64,000 bases of DNA from Pseudonocardia sp. MH-G8 (GTDB lineage Bacteria > Actinomycetota > Actinomycetes > Mycobacteriales > Pseudonocardiaceae): the NCBI RefSeq assembly GCF_002262885.1, contig NZ_NKYF01000003.1:438382-502381 (forward strand), written 5' to 3'. Below, in pieces: positions 1-8,210 of the stretch. Position 1 is the first letter of the stretch; each line of letters opens with the position of its first letter. A program made the position numbers and the translations under genes. A model generated the notes under the pieces. The model saw only the letters and a program-made list of their open reading frames with translations, made no database searches and had not been told where the DNA came from.

Positions 1-418
1 TGACGACGACGGCGTGCCGCGCGGTGAGCGTCTCGCGCCCGGCGGGGCCCTCCACCTCGACGGTGCGTTCGCCGCTGATACGGGCGTGCCCGCGCAGGAC
101 CCGGATCCCCGCGCCGGTGGCCCACTCCACCTGGCTCTCGTCGTTCCAGTCGTGGGTGAAGGAGTCGCGCCGGGCGAGCACCGCTGCCGGGTCGAACTCG
201 GCGCTCGTGCCCGGGAGCCTGCGCACCGCGGCGACGGCGTGCCCGGTGCGCAGCAGCGCTTTCGACGGCATGCAGGCCCAGTACGAGCACTCCCCGCCGA
301 GCAGCTCGGCCTCGACGATCAGGGCCGAGAGCCCGGCGCGGGTGGCGTAGTCGGCGGCGTTCTCGCCGACCGACCCACCACCGATGACGATGACGTCCAC
401 ATCCGCTTCCGGGGCCAT
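1..418 (-). CDS. FAD-dependent pyridine nucleotide-disulfide oxidoreductase, 5' part
   Basis: Only the first 139 residues lie in the window; the gene runs off the left edge. The N-terminus is an FAD-binding Rossmann fold (VIVIGGGSVGENAADYA, GxGxxG type) followed by a redox-active pair C-x4-C in GGECSYWACMPSKALL, the signature of the mercuric reductase / lipoamide dehydrogenase / glutathione reductase superfamily. Such enzymes pass electrons from NAD(P)H through FAD to the disulfide. The ATG at 418 overlaps by one base the stop of the upstream SDR gene (TGATG), so the two are probably translationally coupled. The family is secure; the substrate cannot be told without the C-terminal interface domain. 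Confidence 0.85.
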   Translation of the reverse strand, partial: MAPEADVDVIVIGGGSVGENAADYATRAGLSALIVEAELLGGECSYWACMPSKALLRTGHAVAAVRRLPGTSAEFDPAAVLARRDSFTHDWNDESQVEWATGAGIRVLRGHARISGERTVEVEGPAGRETLTARHAVVV

Positions 419-1077
419 CACGCCACCGCCGCCACGGCTGCGACCACGTCGTCGTCGCCTTCGCGCAGTTCCAGAACGGTGCCCGCGGAGCCGGGCGCGT
501 CGAGCAGGGCCACGAGCACGGCCGCGGTGTCGTCACGGGTGACGCTGCCGTGCGGCACCGGTGGCGGCGCGAGCTGGACCCGCCCCACACCGGGGTCGTC
601 GGTGAGGCTGCCGGGACGCAGGATCGTCCAGTCGAGGTGGTCGGCGGTCCGGATCGCGTCCTCGGCCGCCCGCTTCGCGCCGATGTAGGCGGCCCAGACC
701 TCGCCCCGCTCCGCAGCGGGCTCGTCGTCGACCCCCGCGGAGGAGACCAGCAGGTACCGCCGCACCCCCGCGAGCCGGGCCGCCTCGGCGAGCAGCTCGG
801 CCGCCGCGCGGTCGACGGTGTCCTTGCGGTCCACGCCGCTGCCCGGCCCGGCGCCCGCGGCGAACACGACCGCGTCGGCGTCCGCGAGCACCGTGGCGAG
901 GTCACCCGCCCCGGCCGACTCCAGGTCCAGAACGGCCGCCGTGGCGCCGGCGCGTTCGACGTCGGCGACGTGGTCGGGGTTGCGCACCACCCCGGTGACG
1001 AGGTCGCCGCGCCCGGCGAGCAGCACCGCCAGCCGCAGCCCGATCTTCCCGTGTCCTCCTGCGATCACCACCTGCAC
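418..1077 (-). CDS. NAD(P)-binding atypical SDR (NmrA / YwnB-like)
   Basis: 219 residues beginning VQVVIAGGHGKIGLRLAVLLAGRG, a nucleotide-binding GxxGxxG motif at the extreme N-terminus. The short length and the lack of a clear YxxxK active site fit the atypical short-chain dehydrogenase group that includes NAD(P)H-binding sensors and flavin-reductase-like proteins. The GTG start at 1077 immediately precedes the first beta strand. It lies between a thioesterase-like gene (56 bp upstream) and a flavoprotein reductase that overlaps its stop codon, so the three form a likely operon. No substrate can be assigned. Confidence 0.8.
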   Translation of the reverse strand: MQVVIAGGHGKIGLRLAVLLAGRGDLVTGVVRNPDHVADVERAGATAAVLDLESAGAGDLATVLADADAVVFAAGAGPGSGVDRKDTVDRAAAELLAEAARLAGVRRYLLVSSAGVDDEPAAERGEVWAAYIGAKRAAEDAIRTADHLDWTILRPGSLTDDPGVGRVQLAPPPVPHGSVTRDDTAAVLVALLDAPGSAGTVLELREGDDDVVAAVAAVA

Positions 1078-1133
1078 GAGACGGACGGTAGTCGTGGCGG
1101 AGCGCCCGTGCCGCGAGGATGACCTGACAGTGG

Positions 1134-1583
1134 CTAACGGTTCGGTCGCAAGGTCCAGACCACGGTCATGCCGGTGGTCTCGCGGTCGTCGGCATCGCGG
1201 ACGGTGACGGCGACCTCGAACTCCGGGCGACGGCCGGCGTCGAGCTCCGCGAGCACGTCGGCGACCGGGCGCTGCAGCAGCGCCTCGGCGCTCAACTGCC
1301 CTCGGGCGACGGCCCGGTAGGTGATCTCGGAGCGCACGGGGAGCGGTGTCGCCCGCTCCATCACCTGCGCGAACGCCGCCAACGCCACCGCGCCCGATGC
1401 CGTCTCGGCCAGACCGAAGATCATCGCGGCGTGCGGGCCGCCCACGTGGTTGCGCAGGTCCGGGTCGTCCGGGAGCCGCACGACCGCGCGTTCCGCGGTG
1501 GTCTCCACGAACTCGACGCCGACCGTGCGCGCCCAGGGCACGCTCTCCCGCATCGCCGTCCCGACCCAGCTCGTCTCCGCCAT
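1134..1583 (-). CDS. hotdog-fold thioesterase (DUF4442-like)
   Basis: 149 residues from ATG 1583 (MAETSWVGTAMRES). The sequence has the layout of the DUF4442 / PaaI-like hotdog family: a loop with NHVGGPHAAMIFGLAETASG followed by strand-rich segments such as ITYRAVARGQLSAEA and FEVAVTVRDADDRET. These proteins are acyl-CoA thioesterases or catalytically quiet relatives in the cytoplasm. An upstream in-frame GTG at 1616 would add eleven residues without resemblance to the family. TAACAT lies seven bases before ATG 1583, a -10-like position that would give a leaderless mRNA. It is the first gene of a probable three-gene operon with the SDR and flavoprotein reductase. Confidence 0.75.
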   Translation of the reverse strand: MAETSWVGTAMRESVPWARTVGVEFVETTAERAVVRLPDDPDLRNHVGGPHAAMIFGLAETASGAVALAAFAQVMERATPLPVRSEITYRAVARGQLSAEALLQRPVADVLAELDAGRRPEFEVAVTVRDADDRETTGMTVVWTLRPNR

Positions 1584-1669
1584 ACCGACGATGTTACCGG
1601 TCAGTAGATTCCACACCCGCGCATGCCGTCACCCGCTCGCAAAGCGGTACGGGACGTAGGCTCGCCCGG

Positions 1670-2365
1670 GTGGACGTCCGCGCTCTGGTGTTCGACGTGT
1701 TCGGCACGGTGGTCGACTGGCGCACGGGAGTCGCCCGCGAGGTGCGCCGGCTCCTGCCCGGCGTAGACGACGCGGGAGCCCTGGCCGACGCCTGGCGCGG
1801 CCGCTACACCCCATCGATGGACCGGGTGCGCCGCGGCGAGCTCCCGTGGACCTCGCTGGACGACCTGCACCGGGCGTCGCTGGACGCGCTGCTGCCCGAG
1901 TTCGGCGTGCCGGACGCACCCGAGGCCGTCCGCGCCGAGCTGGTCCTCGCCTGGCACCGGCTCGACCCGTGGCCGGACTCGGTCGCGGGGCTGACCCGGC
2001 TCAAGGCGCGGCACGTGATCGCGTCGCTGTCCAACGGGAACGTCGCGCTGCTCGTCGACATGGCCAAGCACGGCGGCCTGCCGTGGGACACGGTGCTCTC
2101 GGCGGAGCTGTTCGGGCACTACAAGCCCGACGCCGAGGTCTACGACGGCGCCGCCCGGCTGCTCGGCCTGCCGCCCGAACGGGTGCTGATGGTGGCCGCC
2201 CACCTCGACGACCTCGCCGCCGCCCGCGCCCGCGGGCTGCGCACCGCGTACGTCCACCGCCCGCACGAACGCGGCCCGGACGCCGCCCCGCCCCCACCGG
2301 AGGCCCCGGAGGCGGACCTGTCGGTGGCCTCGCTCACGGACCTGGCGGCACACCTCGGCGCCTGA
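1670..2365 (+). CDS. haloacid dehalogenase type II (HAD superfamily)
   Basis: 231 residues from GTG 1670. All four HAD motifs are visible: motif I LVFDVFGTVVDW with the nucleophilic Asp near residue 8, motif II IASLSNGN, motif III lysine in HYKPDAEVY, and motif IV MVAAHLDDLAAARARG, where type II L-2-haloacid dehalogenases have a characteristic H-x-x-D. The family displaces halide from 2-haloalkanoic acids by an Asp-ester mechanism, though many members act on other small organic acids. The GTG was chosen because the first strand begins at once after it; the longer in-frame upstream extension is low-complexity Pro/Arg. Convergent with the MetE-like gene. Confidence 0.85.
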   Translation: MDVRALVFDVFGTVVDWRTGVAREVRRLLPGVDDAGALADAWRGRYTPSMDRVRRGELPWTSLDDLHRASLDALLPEFGVPDAPEAVRAELVLAWHRLDPWPDSVAGLTRLKARHVIASLSNGNVALLVDMAKHGGLPWDTVLSAELFGHYKPDAEVYDGAARLLGLPPERVLMVAAHLDDLAAARARGLRTAYVHRPHERGPDAAPPPPEAPEADLSVASLTDLAAHLGA

Positions 2366-2398
2366 GCGCCGGCACCGCCCGAGGGCGAGACGGGGCAC

Positions 2399-3514
2399 TC
2401 ACCCCCAGACGTCCTGCGCCACCTGGACGATCAGCCGCAGCTTCGCCACCTGCTCCTGCTGGGTGAGGACGTTGCCCTCGACGGTGGAGGAGAAGCCGCA
2501 CTGCGGCGACAGGCAAAGCTGGTCGAGCGGCACGTACTTCGCAGCCTCGTCGATCCGGCGCTTGAGGTCGTCCGGGTCCTCGAGGCGGCCCGACTTGGTG
2601 GTGACGAGCCCGAGGACCACCTGCTTGCCCGGCGGCACGAACCGCAGGGGCGCGAACCCACCGGAGCGCTCGTCGTCGAACTCGCAGAAGAACCCGTCGA
2701 CGTCGAGATCGCCGAACAGGGCCTCGGCCACGAAGTCGTACCCGCCCTCGGCCGCCCACGACGAGCGGAAGTTGCCGCGGCACATGTGCGTGGTGACGCG
2801 CAGGCCCTCGGGCCGATCGGCGATCGCGGCATTGATCTGCTTGATGTAGCGCAGGTGCTGGTGGTCGGCGTCGTCGCCGCGCGCGGTGAGCTCTGCGCGC
2901 TGTGCCGGGTCGTTGAGGTAGGCGAGGCTGGTGTCGTCGAGCTGCAGGTAGCGGCAGCCCAGGTCGGCGACGGCGCGGACCTGCGCGGCGTAGGCGGCCG
3001 AGAGGTCGGACCAGAACTCGTCGACGTCCGGATAGACGGACCTGTCGATCGCCGCCTCGCCGCCCCGGTAATGGACCATACTCGGCGACGGGATCGTGAG
3101 CTTCGGAACGGCCGTGGTGGTCTGCTCGGCGAGGAAGCGGAAGTGGTCGGCGAAGATCGGCTCCTCCAGCCGGATCTTCCCGTCGACCGCGAGTGCCGAC
3201 GGGGTGAACTCGATCTTCTCGGTGGCGTTGCGGAACTTCACCGCGAGGTTCGAGTCCGTCCGGCTGACGCCACCGAGCCGGAAGATGAAGTCCATGTGCC
3301 ACGACGACCGGCGGAACTCGCCGTCGGTGGCCGACTGCAGGCCGATCTCCTCCTGCATCGCCACGACGTCCCGGATCGCGGAGTCCTCCGCGGCGCGCAG
3401 GCCGTCGGCGTCGAGGGTGCCGGCCGCGAACTGCTCGCGTGCCGCGAGCAGAGCGGGCGGGCGGAGGAGGCTGCCGACGTGGTCGGCCCGGAACGGCGGT
3501 TCGGTGCGCGGCAT
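2399..3514 (-). CDS. MetE C-terminal-like methyltransferase family protein (YxjG type)
   Basis: 371 residues, about half the length of full MetE and equal to stand-alone YxjG/YxjH proteins. It opens with FRADHVGSLLRPPALL, typical of the family, and carries the zinc-site pattern of cobalamin-independent methionine synthase: His and Cys in VTTHMCRGNFRSSW and a later Cys in LCLSPQCGFSS. Family members transfer methyl groups to thiols such as homocysteine, though the methyl donor of the short forms is unsettled. It is monocistronic, convergent with the dehalogenase and divergent from the LLM oxidoreductase. No riboswitch-like leader is visible in the 73 bp upstream. Confidence 0.85.
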   Translation of the reverse strand: MPRTEPPFRADHVGSLLRPPALLAAREQFAAGTLDADGLRAAEDSAIRDVVAMQEEIGLQSATDGEFRRSSWHMDFIFRLGGVSRTDSNLAVKFRNATEKIEFTPSALAVDGKIRLEEPIFADHFRFLAEQTTTAVPKLTIPSPSMVHYRGGEAAIDRSVYPDVDEFWSDLSAAYAAQVRAVADLGCRYLQLDDTSLAYLNDPAQRAELTARGDDADHQHLRYIKQINAAIADRPEGLRVTTHMCRGNFRSSWAAEGGYDFVAEALFGDLDVDGFFCEFDDERSGGFAPLRFVPPGKQVVLGLVTTKSGRLEDPDDLKRRIDEAAKYVPLDQLCLSPQCGFSSTVEGNVLTQQEQVAKLRLIVQVAQDVWG

Positions 3515-3587
3515 GGCGGCAACCTAGTCCCGCTGCCGCCGGTGCGCCGTGGCCCCTTCCGCAGGGTGGAAATGCGAGGCTGACGAT

Positions 3588-4421
3588 GTGGAGCACGGGG
3601 TACTGATCTTCCTGACGGACTACGGCATCGACGGCGCCACGTTGGCGCGGGCCACCGAGGAGCGCGGCTTCGACGGGCTGTTCCTCACCGAGCACACGCA
3701 CATCCCGGTGAGGCGGGAGTCGCCCTGGAACGGCGGCGCCGAACTGCCCCGGCGCTACTGGCACACCGAGGACCCGTTCGTCGCGCTGGCGGCGATGGCC
3801 GTGGTGACCGAGCGGATCGCGCTCGGCACGGCGGTCTCCCTCGTGCTGCAGCACCACCCGATCGGGCTCGCGAAGACGATCGCGAGCGTCGACCGGCTCT
3901 CCGGCGGCCGGTTCGAGCTGGGCGTCGGCCCCGGCTGGAACCGCGAGGAGATGGCCAACCACGGCGTCGACCCCCGCACGCGGACCCGCCGGATGCTCGA
4001 GCACCTCGCCGCGATGCACGAGATCTGGACGCAGGACGAGGCCGAGTTCCACGGCGAGTTCGTGAACTTCGACCCGATCTGGTCCTGGCCGAAGCCGGTG
4101 CGCACGCCGCCCGTGCTGATCGGCGGCGAGGGACCGACCGTGCTCGACCGGGTCCTGTCGCACGGCGACGGGTGGATGCCCCGGCGGGTCGCCCGCGACG
4201 AGGTCGACGCGTTCGCCGAGCGGGTGGCACAGCTGCGCCGCCGGGCCACCGACGCGGGCCGCGGCCACCTCCCCGTCACGGTGTTCGGTGCCGTCCCCGA
4301 GCGCGAGGTGCTCGACGCCTACGCCGCCGCCGGAGTCGACCGCGTGCTGTACGAACTTCCGGACGCGGACGAGGCGGAGGTCCTGCGCACCCTCGACACG
4401 CTCGCCGAGCTCCGCTCCTGA
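3588..4421 (+). CDS. LLM-class F420-dependent oxidoreductase
   Basis: 277 residues from GTG 3588 (VEHGVLIFLTDYGIDG). The luciferase-like TIM-barrel signature is clear: FDGLFLTEHTHIPV, ALGTAVSLVLQHHPIGLAKTIASVDRLSGGRFELGVGPGW and PPVLIGGEGPTVLDR. This matches the actinobacterial subgroup predicted to use coenzyme F420 rather than FMN. The physiological substrate is unknown. The start was placed at the GTG because family members begin with a short strand (GVLIF) right at the N-terminus; the upstream ATG at 3549 adds an unrelated Gly/Trp stretch. It is divergent from the MetE-like gene and followed by a DUF2630 gene 68 bp downstream. Confidence 0.9.
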   Translation: MEHGVLIFLTDYGIDGATLARATEERGFDGLFLTEHTHIPVRRESPWNGGAELPRRYWHTEDPFVALAAMAVVTERIALGTAVSLVLQHHPIGLAKTIASVDRLSGGRFELGVGPGWNREEMANHGVDPRTRTRRMLEHLAAMHEIWTQDEAEFHGEFVNFDPIWSWPKPVRTPPVLIGGEGPTVLDRVLSHGDGWMPRRVARDEVDAFAERVAQLRRRATDAGRGHLPVTVFGAVPEREVLDAYAAAGVDRVLYELPDADEAEVLRTLDTLAELRS

Positions 4422-4489
4422 GCCCGGTCACGCCACACCCGTCTCGGGTACAACGACCGGGACGCCCGTCACCGAGCGGAGGAACCGAG

Positions 4490-4732
4490 ATGGACGACGA
4501 CGAACTGCACCGCCACATCGACGAACTGGTCGCCGAGGAGCACCGGCTCGAGCGCGCCCACGTGGGCCAGGCGCTGTCGGAGAGCGAGCAGCAGCGGATG
4601 ACCGAGCTGGGCGTGCAGCTCGACCGCTACTGGGACCTGCTGCGCCAGCGCGACGCCCGCCGCCGGGCCGGGCTCGATCCCGACGACGCCCAGCAGCGCT
4701 CGACCGATGTGGTGGAGGGCTACCGGCAGTAG
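4490..4732 (+). CDS. DUF2630 family protein
   Basis: 80 residues, acidic then basic, almost entirely helical: DDELHRHIDELVAEEHRLERAH, then a helix with LLRQRDARRRAGLDPDDAQ. The closing motif around RRRAGLDPDDA and a VVEGY tail is typical of DUF2630, a small actinobacterial family with no established function. A strong ribosome binding site (GGAGGA at 4478-4483) sits seven bases before the ATG. The gene follows the F420 oxidoreductase in the same direction. Confidence 0.85.
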   Translation: MDDDELHRHIDELVAEEHRLERAHVGQALSESEQQRMTELGVQLDRYWDLLRQRDARRRAGLDPDDAQQRSTDVVEGYRQ

Positions 4733-5023
4733 GGGAACTCCGCACCCACACGGGCGCGGGTCTGTTCGTCGTTCGGCGCAGGATGCGTTCCGCCACGGAA
4801 CTCGCGCGATCCACCGCCGCGGTGAGCAGCGCTGCTTCCGTGGGAGCCCATGTTGCGGCACTCCTGGCGATCACGGCAGCGAGCCGGCCTGCGAGGAGCA
4901 CGTGAGTGTGGTCGTGGGGCCCTGGCGTGCGACTCGCATCGATCACGCGCAGGGGTCCGGCCGGCGCGACGCGACGCCTGCTCCCACTGGCGGGAGCGGC
5001 CGGATGCGGGAGAGCATGCGGCG

Positions 5024-5641
5024 GTGCAGATCACGCCCGTGACCCCGGACCGGCTCGTCGACGAGGTCGTGGCGCTCGTCGACGCCCGCCCGGGCCGGGT
5101 GCGGACAGCGCTCGACGGCCCACCCCCGACGCAGCCGCTGGCGCTCGCGGAGCAGGCGGCCGTGCAGCTGCGCACCCGGGGACGCGAGACGGTGGTCGTC
5201 AATGCGGGTGATTTCCTGCGCCCGGCCTCGCTGCGGCTGGAGTTCGGCCGCGCGGACCCCGACGAGTTCCTGGACGGCTGGCTGGATGCCGGCGGCCTGC
5301 GCCGCGAGGTGCTGGACCCGGCGGCCCCGACCGGTTCGGGCCGGGTCCTGCCGCGCCTGTGGGACGCCGCGACCGACCGCGCCCACCGCGACCGCCACGT
5401 GCAACTGCCACCCGACGGTGTGGTGCTGCTGGCCGGATCCCTGCTACTGGGCCGCGGCCTCCCGCTGGACCTCGCCGTACACCTGCGGATGACCGAGGCA
5501 GCCCTGACCCGCACCCTCCCGCCCGGCGAGCACTGGACCCTCCCCGCCTACACCCGCTACGAGGACGAACGCCACCCCTCGGACCAGGCCGACCTGGTGG
5601 TCCTGTCCGACCACCCGACCCGCCCGGCAGTCCGCAGATGA
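5024..5641 (+). CDS. uridine kinase-like protein with degenerate P-loop
   Basis: 205 residues from GTG 5024. It resembles actinobacterial uridine/cytidine-kinase-like proteins: an N-terminal strand RVRTALDGPPPTQPLALAE in the Walker A position, VVVNAGDFLRP in the place of the substrate loop, and a C-terminal VVLLAGSLLLG strand with a late Asp (DLVVLSDHP). The expected GxxxxGK[ST] is absent: the loop reads DGPPPTQPLAL with no lysine. The protein may therefore have lost kinase activity or bind nucleotide differently. It stands alone and is followed by a repeat tract. Confidence 0.6.
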   Translation: MQITPVTPDRLVDEVVALVDARPGRVRTALDGPPPTQPLALAEQAAVQLRTRGRETVVVNAGDFLRPASLRLEFGRADPDEFLDGWLDAGGLRREVLDPAAPTGSGRVLPRLWDAATDRAHRDRHVQLPPDGVVLLAGSLLLGRGLPLDLAVHLRMTEAALTRTLPPGEHWTLPAYTRYEDERHPSDQADLVVLSDHPTRPAVRR

Positions 5642-5718
5642 CCAACACCACAGGACGAAGCAGCCACCACACCTGCGGGCGAGCCGAGCGGCCGAATCCG
5701 CGCGCCGAACGGCCACCC

Positions 5719-5916
5719 GCGAGCGAAGCGACAAGCGAAGATCAGCACAAGCGAGCGAAGCGAAGCGGCCGGGGAGAGGATCAACGAGACCGAAGCAGAC
5801 GCGAGCCGGATCGGCGGCCCGAGGACCAACGCGAGCGAACGCCGGACGCGAGCGAAGCGAAGCAACACAGCGATCAACGCGAGCGAAGCGAAGACCGGGT
5901 GCGAGCGAAGCGAAGC
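5719..5916. repeat. interspersed GCGAGCGAAGCGAAG-type repeats
   Basis: The non-coding stretch 5,642-6,069 contains at least five close copies of the core GCGAGCGAAGCGA(AG): at about 5719, 5751, 5848, 5879 and 5901, with a degenerate copy at 5831. Spacing is irregular (roughly 20-100 bp), so it is not a CRISPR or microsatellite. The remainder of the gap is purine-rich on the plus strand, and open frames across it are low-complexity Arg/Glu/Ser. No gene is visible here. Confidence 0.8.
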
Positions 5917-6069
5917 ACCGACCCCGAACGGGAGGCAACGATGAAACGGAACCCGAAGCGATGGGGGTCCGGGGGCGGAGCACCCGGCTGGGGGTCTGGG
6001 GGGCTCGGCCCCCCAGAGGAGAACCGATGTCCACCGAGAAGCGAACGCGCCCCGTGAGCATGCGTCGCC

Positions 6070-6155
6070 TGGTGGGCGAGGAGGGAGTTGAACCCTCACG
6101 TCCTTTCGGACACACGGACCTGAACCGTGCGCGTCTGCCATTCCGCCACTCGCCC
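6070..6155 (-). tRNA. tRNA-Leu (anticodon CAG)
   Basis: Reading the minus strand, the acceptor stem GGGCGAG (6155-6149) pairs with CTCGCCC, followed by discriminator A and an encoded CCA (6072-6070). The anticodon loop is TTCAGGT, giving anticodon CAG for codon CUG, the dominant leucine codon in high-GC genomes. A long variable arm (GTGTCCGAAAGGACG region) and the T arm GAGGG-TTCAACT-CCCTC confirm a class II leucine tRNA of 83 nt plus CCA. A TAGCGT box lies a few bases upstream on the minus strand. Confidence 0.95.
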
Positions 6156-6278
6156 TGACGGGGGGAACGCTAACACGGGGGTGTGGAGGGGCCCTGGTCG
6201 GGGGGCGACATGGCCCGGGCTAGCACAGATACGATCGGCACTGCCAGCAACACGCCGATGCGAACGGAGGAAGATCGG

Positions 6279-7592
6279 TTGGGTCGCGTCGACAGGTTCG
6301 AACGCCGTCTCCAGGGACTGGTGGGCGACGCCTTCGCGCGGGTCTTCGGCGGCAGCGTCGTTCCCCAGGAAGTCGTGCAGGAGCTGCTGCGGGAAGCCGA
6401 GGGCCACATCGAGGAGCTCGCAGGGGGGCGCCTGCTGGCGCCGAACCGGTTCACTGTGCTGCTCAGCCCCGCCGATCTCGCTCGCATGGGGGGTGACAGA
6501 GCGGAGATCGTCAACTCGCTGTCCGGCTCTGTCACCGAACAACTCGCCGACCAGGGATGGGACACCTACGGCGAGGTCGTAGTCTTTCTGGAGCGCTCCG
6601 ATGCGCTGCACACGGGACAGTTCCGCACCCGCTCGTCCGTGGACCCCGACGCTTCCCGCCGGGACGCCATGCGAGCACGCGACGCAGGAGAAGCACCCAT
6701 GAGCCAGCAACCGGGCCACCCCGAGGAGAACGGGCAGTACGGATACGACCGTGGTGCCCCCGGCGGATACGGGCAGCAGACGTACGCCCCTCCCGCCTAC
6801 GACCAGCGCCAAGGGGGGTACGACCAAGGCGAGCCGGGCCAGCAGGGCTATGGCCCGCAGCAGGGCGGCTACCCCCAGCAGGGCGGCTACAACGGGCAGC
6901 CCGGCGCCGGGTACGACCAGGGCTACGGCGGCCAGCAGCAGCCCGGCTACGGCGGCCAGCAGCAGGGTGGTGGCTACGGCGGCCAGCCCGGCGGCGGGTA
7001 CGACCAGGGCTACGGCGGCCAGCCGCCGGCCGGCGGGTACGGCGGCCAGCAGGGTGGCGGGTACGGCGGCCAGCCCGGTGGCCAGCCCGGGTACGACCAG
7101 GGCTACGGCGGTCAGCCGCCGGGTTACGCCCCTCCCGGGTACGGCCAGCAGCAGCCGGGCTACGCGCCGGGCGGGTACGACCAGGGCTACGGTCAGCAGC
7201 AGGGTGGCTACGGTCAGCAGCAGTACGAGCAGGGCTACGACGGCGGCGGCGGGTACGACCAGGGCTACGGCGGCCAGCAGGGCGGCTACGGCGGGTACCA
7301 GCAGCAGCTGACGGCCTCGCTCTCGCTGGACGACGGCTCGGGTCGCACCTACGACCTCACCCAGGGCAGCCACGTGATCGGGCGCGGACAGGACTCGTCG
7401 TTCCGTCTCCCCGACACCGGCGTGTCGCGCCGTCACCTGGAGATCAGCTGGGATGGTCAGACGGCCACGCTCACCGATCTCGGTTCCACCAACGGCACAA
7501 CCGTCAACGGCAACCCGGTGCAGACGTGGCAGTTGGGCGACGGTGACGTCGTCCGGGTCGGGCACTCGAGCCTGGTCTTCCGCGCCCAGTAG
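6279..7592 (+). CDS. fhaA: FHA domain protein FhaA (DUF3662 plus FHA)
   Basis: 437 residues from TTG 6279. Residues 1-120 match the FhaA N-terminal domain ([20 protein letters not shown]). A middle segment of about 190 residues is low complexity, built from [15 protein letters not shown]-like units. Residues about 345-437 form an FHA domain with IGRGQD, SRRHLEI and STNGT, the phosphothreonine-binding residues. In mycobacteria FhaA is phosphorylated by PknB and binds the peptidoglycan flippase regulator MviN, which links kinase signalling to cell-wall synthesis. The TTG was chosen because GGAGG (6266-6270) lies eight bases before it; the in-frame ATG at 6258 would include the ribosome site. 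It heads the conserved kinase/cell-wall cluster. Confidence 0.93.
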   Translation: MGRVDRFERRLQGLVGDAFARVFGGSVVPQEVVQELLREAEGHIEELAGGRLLAPNRFTVLLSPADLARMGGDRAEIVNSLSGSVTEQLADQGWDTYGEVVVFLERSDALHTGQFRTRSSVDPDASRRDAMRARDAGEAPMSQQPGHPEENGQYGYDRGAPGGYGQQTYAPPAYDQRQGGYDQGEPGQQGYGPQQGGYPQQGGYNGQPGAGYDQGYGGQQQPGYGGQQQGGGYGGQPGGGYDQGYGGQPPAGGYGGQQGGGYGGQPGGQPGYDQGYGGQPPGYAPPGYGQQQPGYAPGGYDQGYGQQQGGYGQQQYEQGYDGGGGYDQGYGGQQGGYGGYQQQLTASLSLDDGSGRTYDLTQGSHVIGRGQDSSFRLPDTGVSRRHLEISWDGQTATLTDLGSTNGTTVNGNPVQTWQLGDGDVVRVGHSSLVFRAQ

Positions 7593-7657
7593 GCGAGGAT
7601 CGCCGGCCGTGGACGGCCGGATGAGGACGACATCGGAGAGAACGGAGTTCGCCGCGA

Positions 7658-8116
7658 GTGCCGGAGTTGGTGCTGCAGCTGACCAGGGCGGGGTTCCTCG
7701 CCCTCCTCTGGCTGTTCGTGCTGGTCGCACTCCGGGTGGTGCGCTCCGATCTCTATGCCGCATCCGGTCTGCGTGCGCTGATGCCCGGCGGCGGGCGGGT
7801 CAGGGCCCGCACCGGGCGCGGCCGCACCCCCCGCCAGCTCATCGTCACGCAGGGGGCGTTGGCCGGTACGCGGATCTCGTTGGACTCCCGGCCGATCCTG
7901 ATCGGCCGGGCGGACGATTCCACGCTGGTGCTGGACGACGACTACGCGTCCACGCGCCACGCGCGTATCGCGATGCAGGGCGACGAGTGGTACGTGGAGG
8001 ATCTCGGGTCGACCAACGGCACATACCTCGACCGGGCTAAGGTCACCGGGCCCACCCGGGTTCCCCTGGGTGTCCCTGTCCGCATCGGCAAGACGGTGAT
8101 CGAGCTTCGGTCATGA
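7658..8116 (+). CDS. fhaB: FHA domain membrane protein FhaB (FipA)
   Basis: 152 residues from GTG 7658. One transmembrane segment near residues 9-27 (AGFLALLWLFVLVALRVV) is followed by a basic linker and an FHA domain with LIGRADDSTLVLDDD, STRHARI and STNGTYLD. In mycobacteria the counterpart (FipA) is a kinase substrate that interacts with FtsZ/FtsQ during division under stress. It lies between fhaA (65 bp upstream) and pstP in the same transcription direction. Confidence 0.92.
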   Translation: MPELVLQLTRAGFLALLWLFVLVALRVVRSDLYAASGLRALMPGGGRVRARTGRGRTPRQLIVTQGALAGTRISLDSRPILIGRADDSTLVLDDDYASTRHARIAMQGDEWYVEDLGSTNGTYLDRAKVTGPTRVPLGVPVRIGKTVIELRS

Positions 8117-8210
8117 GCCGGCGCACACTGCCTCGCCGCGCCCTGGCGTTCGCCGCCCGGGCCGGCCGCGCCGGTCGATCTGCCCCTGAACGTGATGTCG
8201 GAGCGCTGAG

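Noticed and set aside
2334..4268. Long minus-strand open frame (644 codons) over the MetE-like and LLM genes
   Set aside because: Arg/Pro/Gly-rich shadow frame with no domain; both underlying genes are well-supported families.
5444..6141. Minus-strand frames of about 190-220 codons in the repeat tract
   Set aside because: Composition comes from the GCTTCGCTTCGCTCGC repeats and overlaps tRNA-Leu; no family features.
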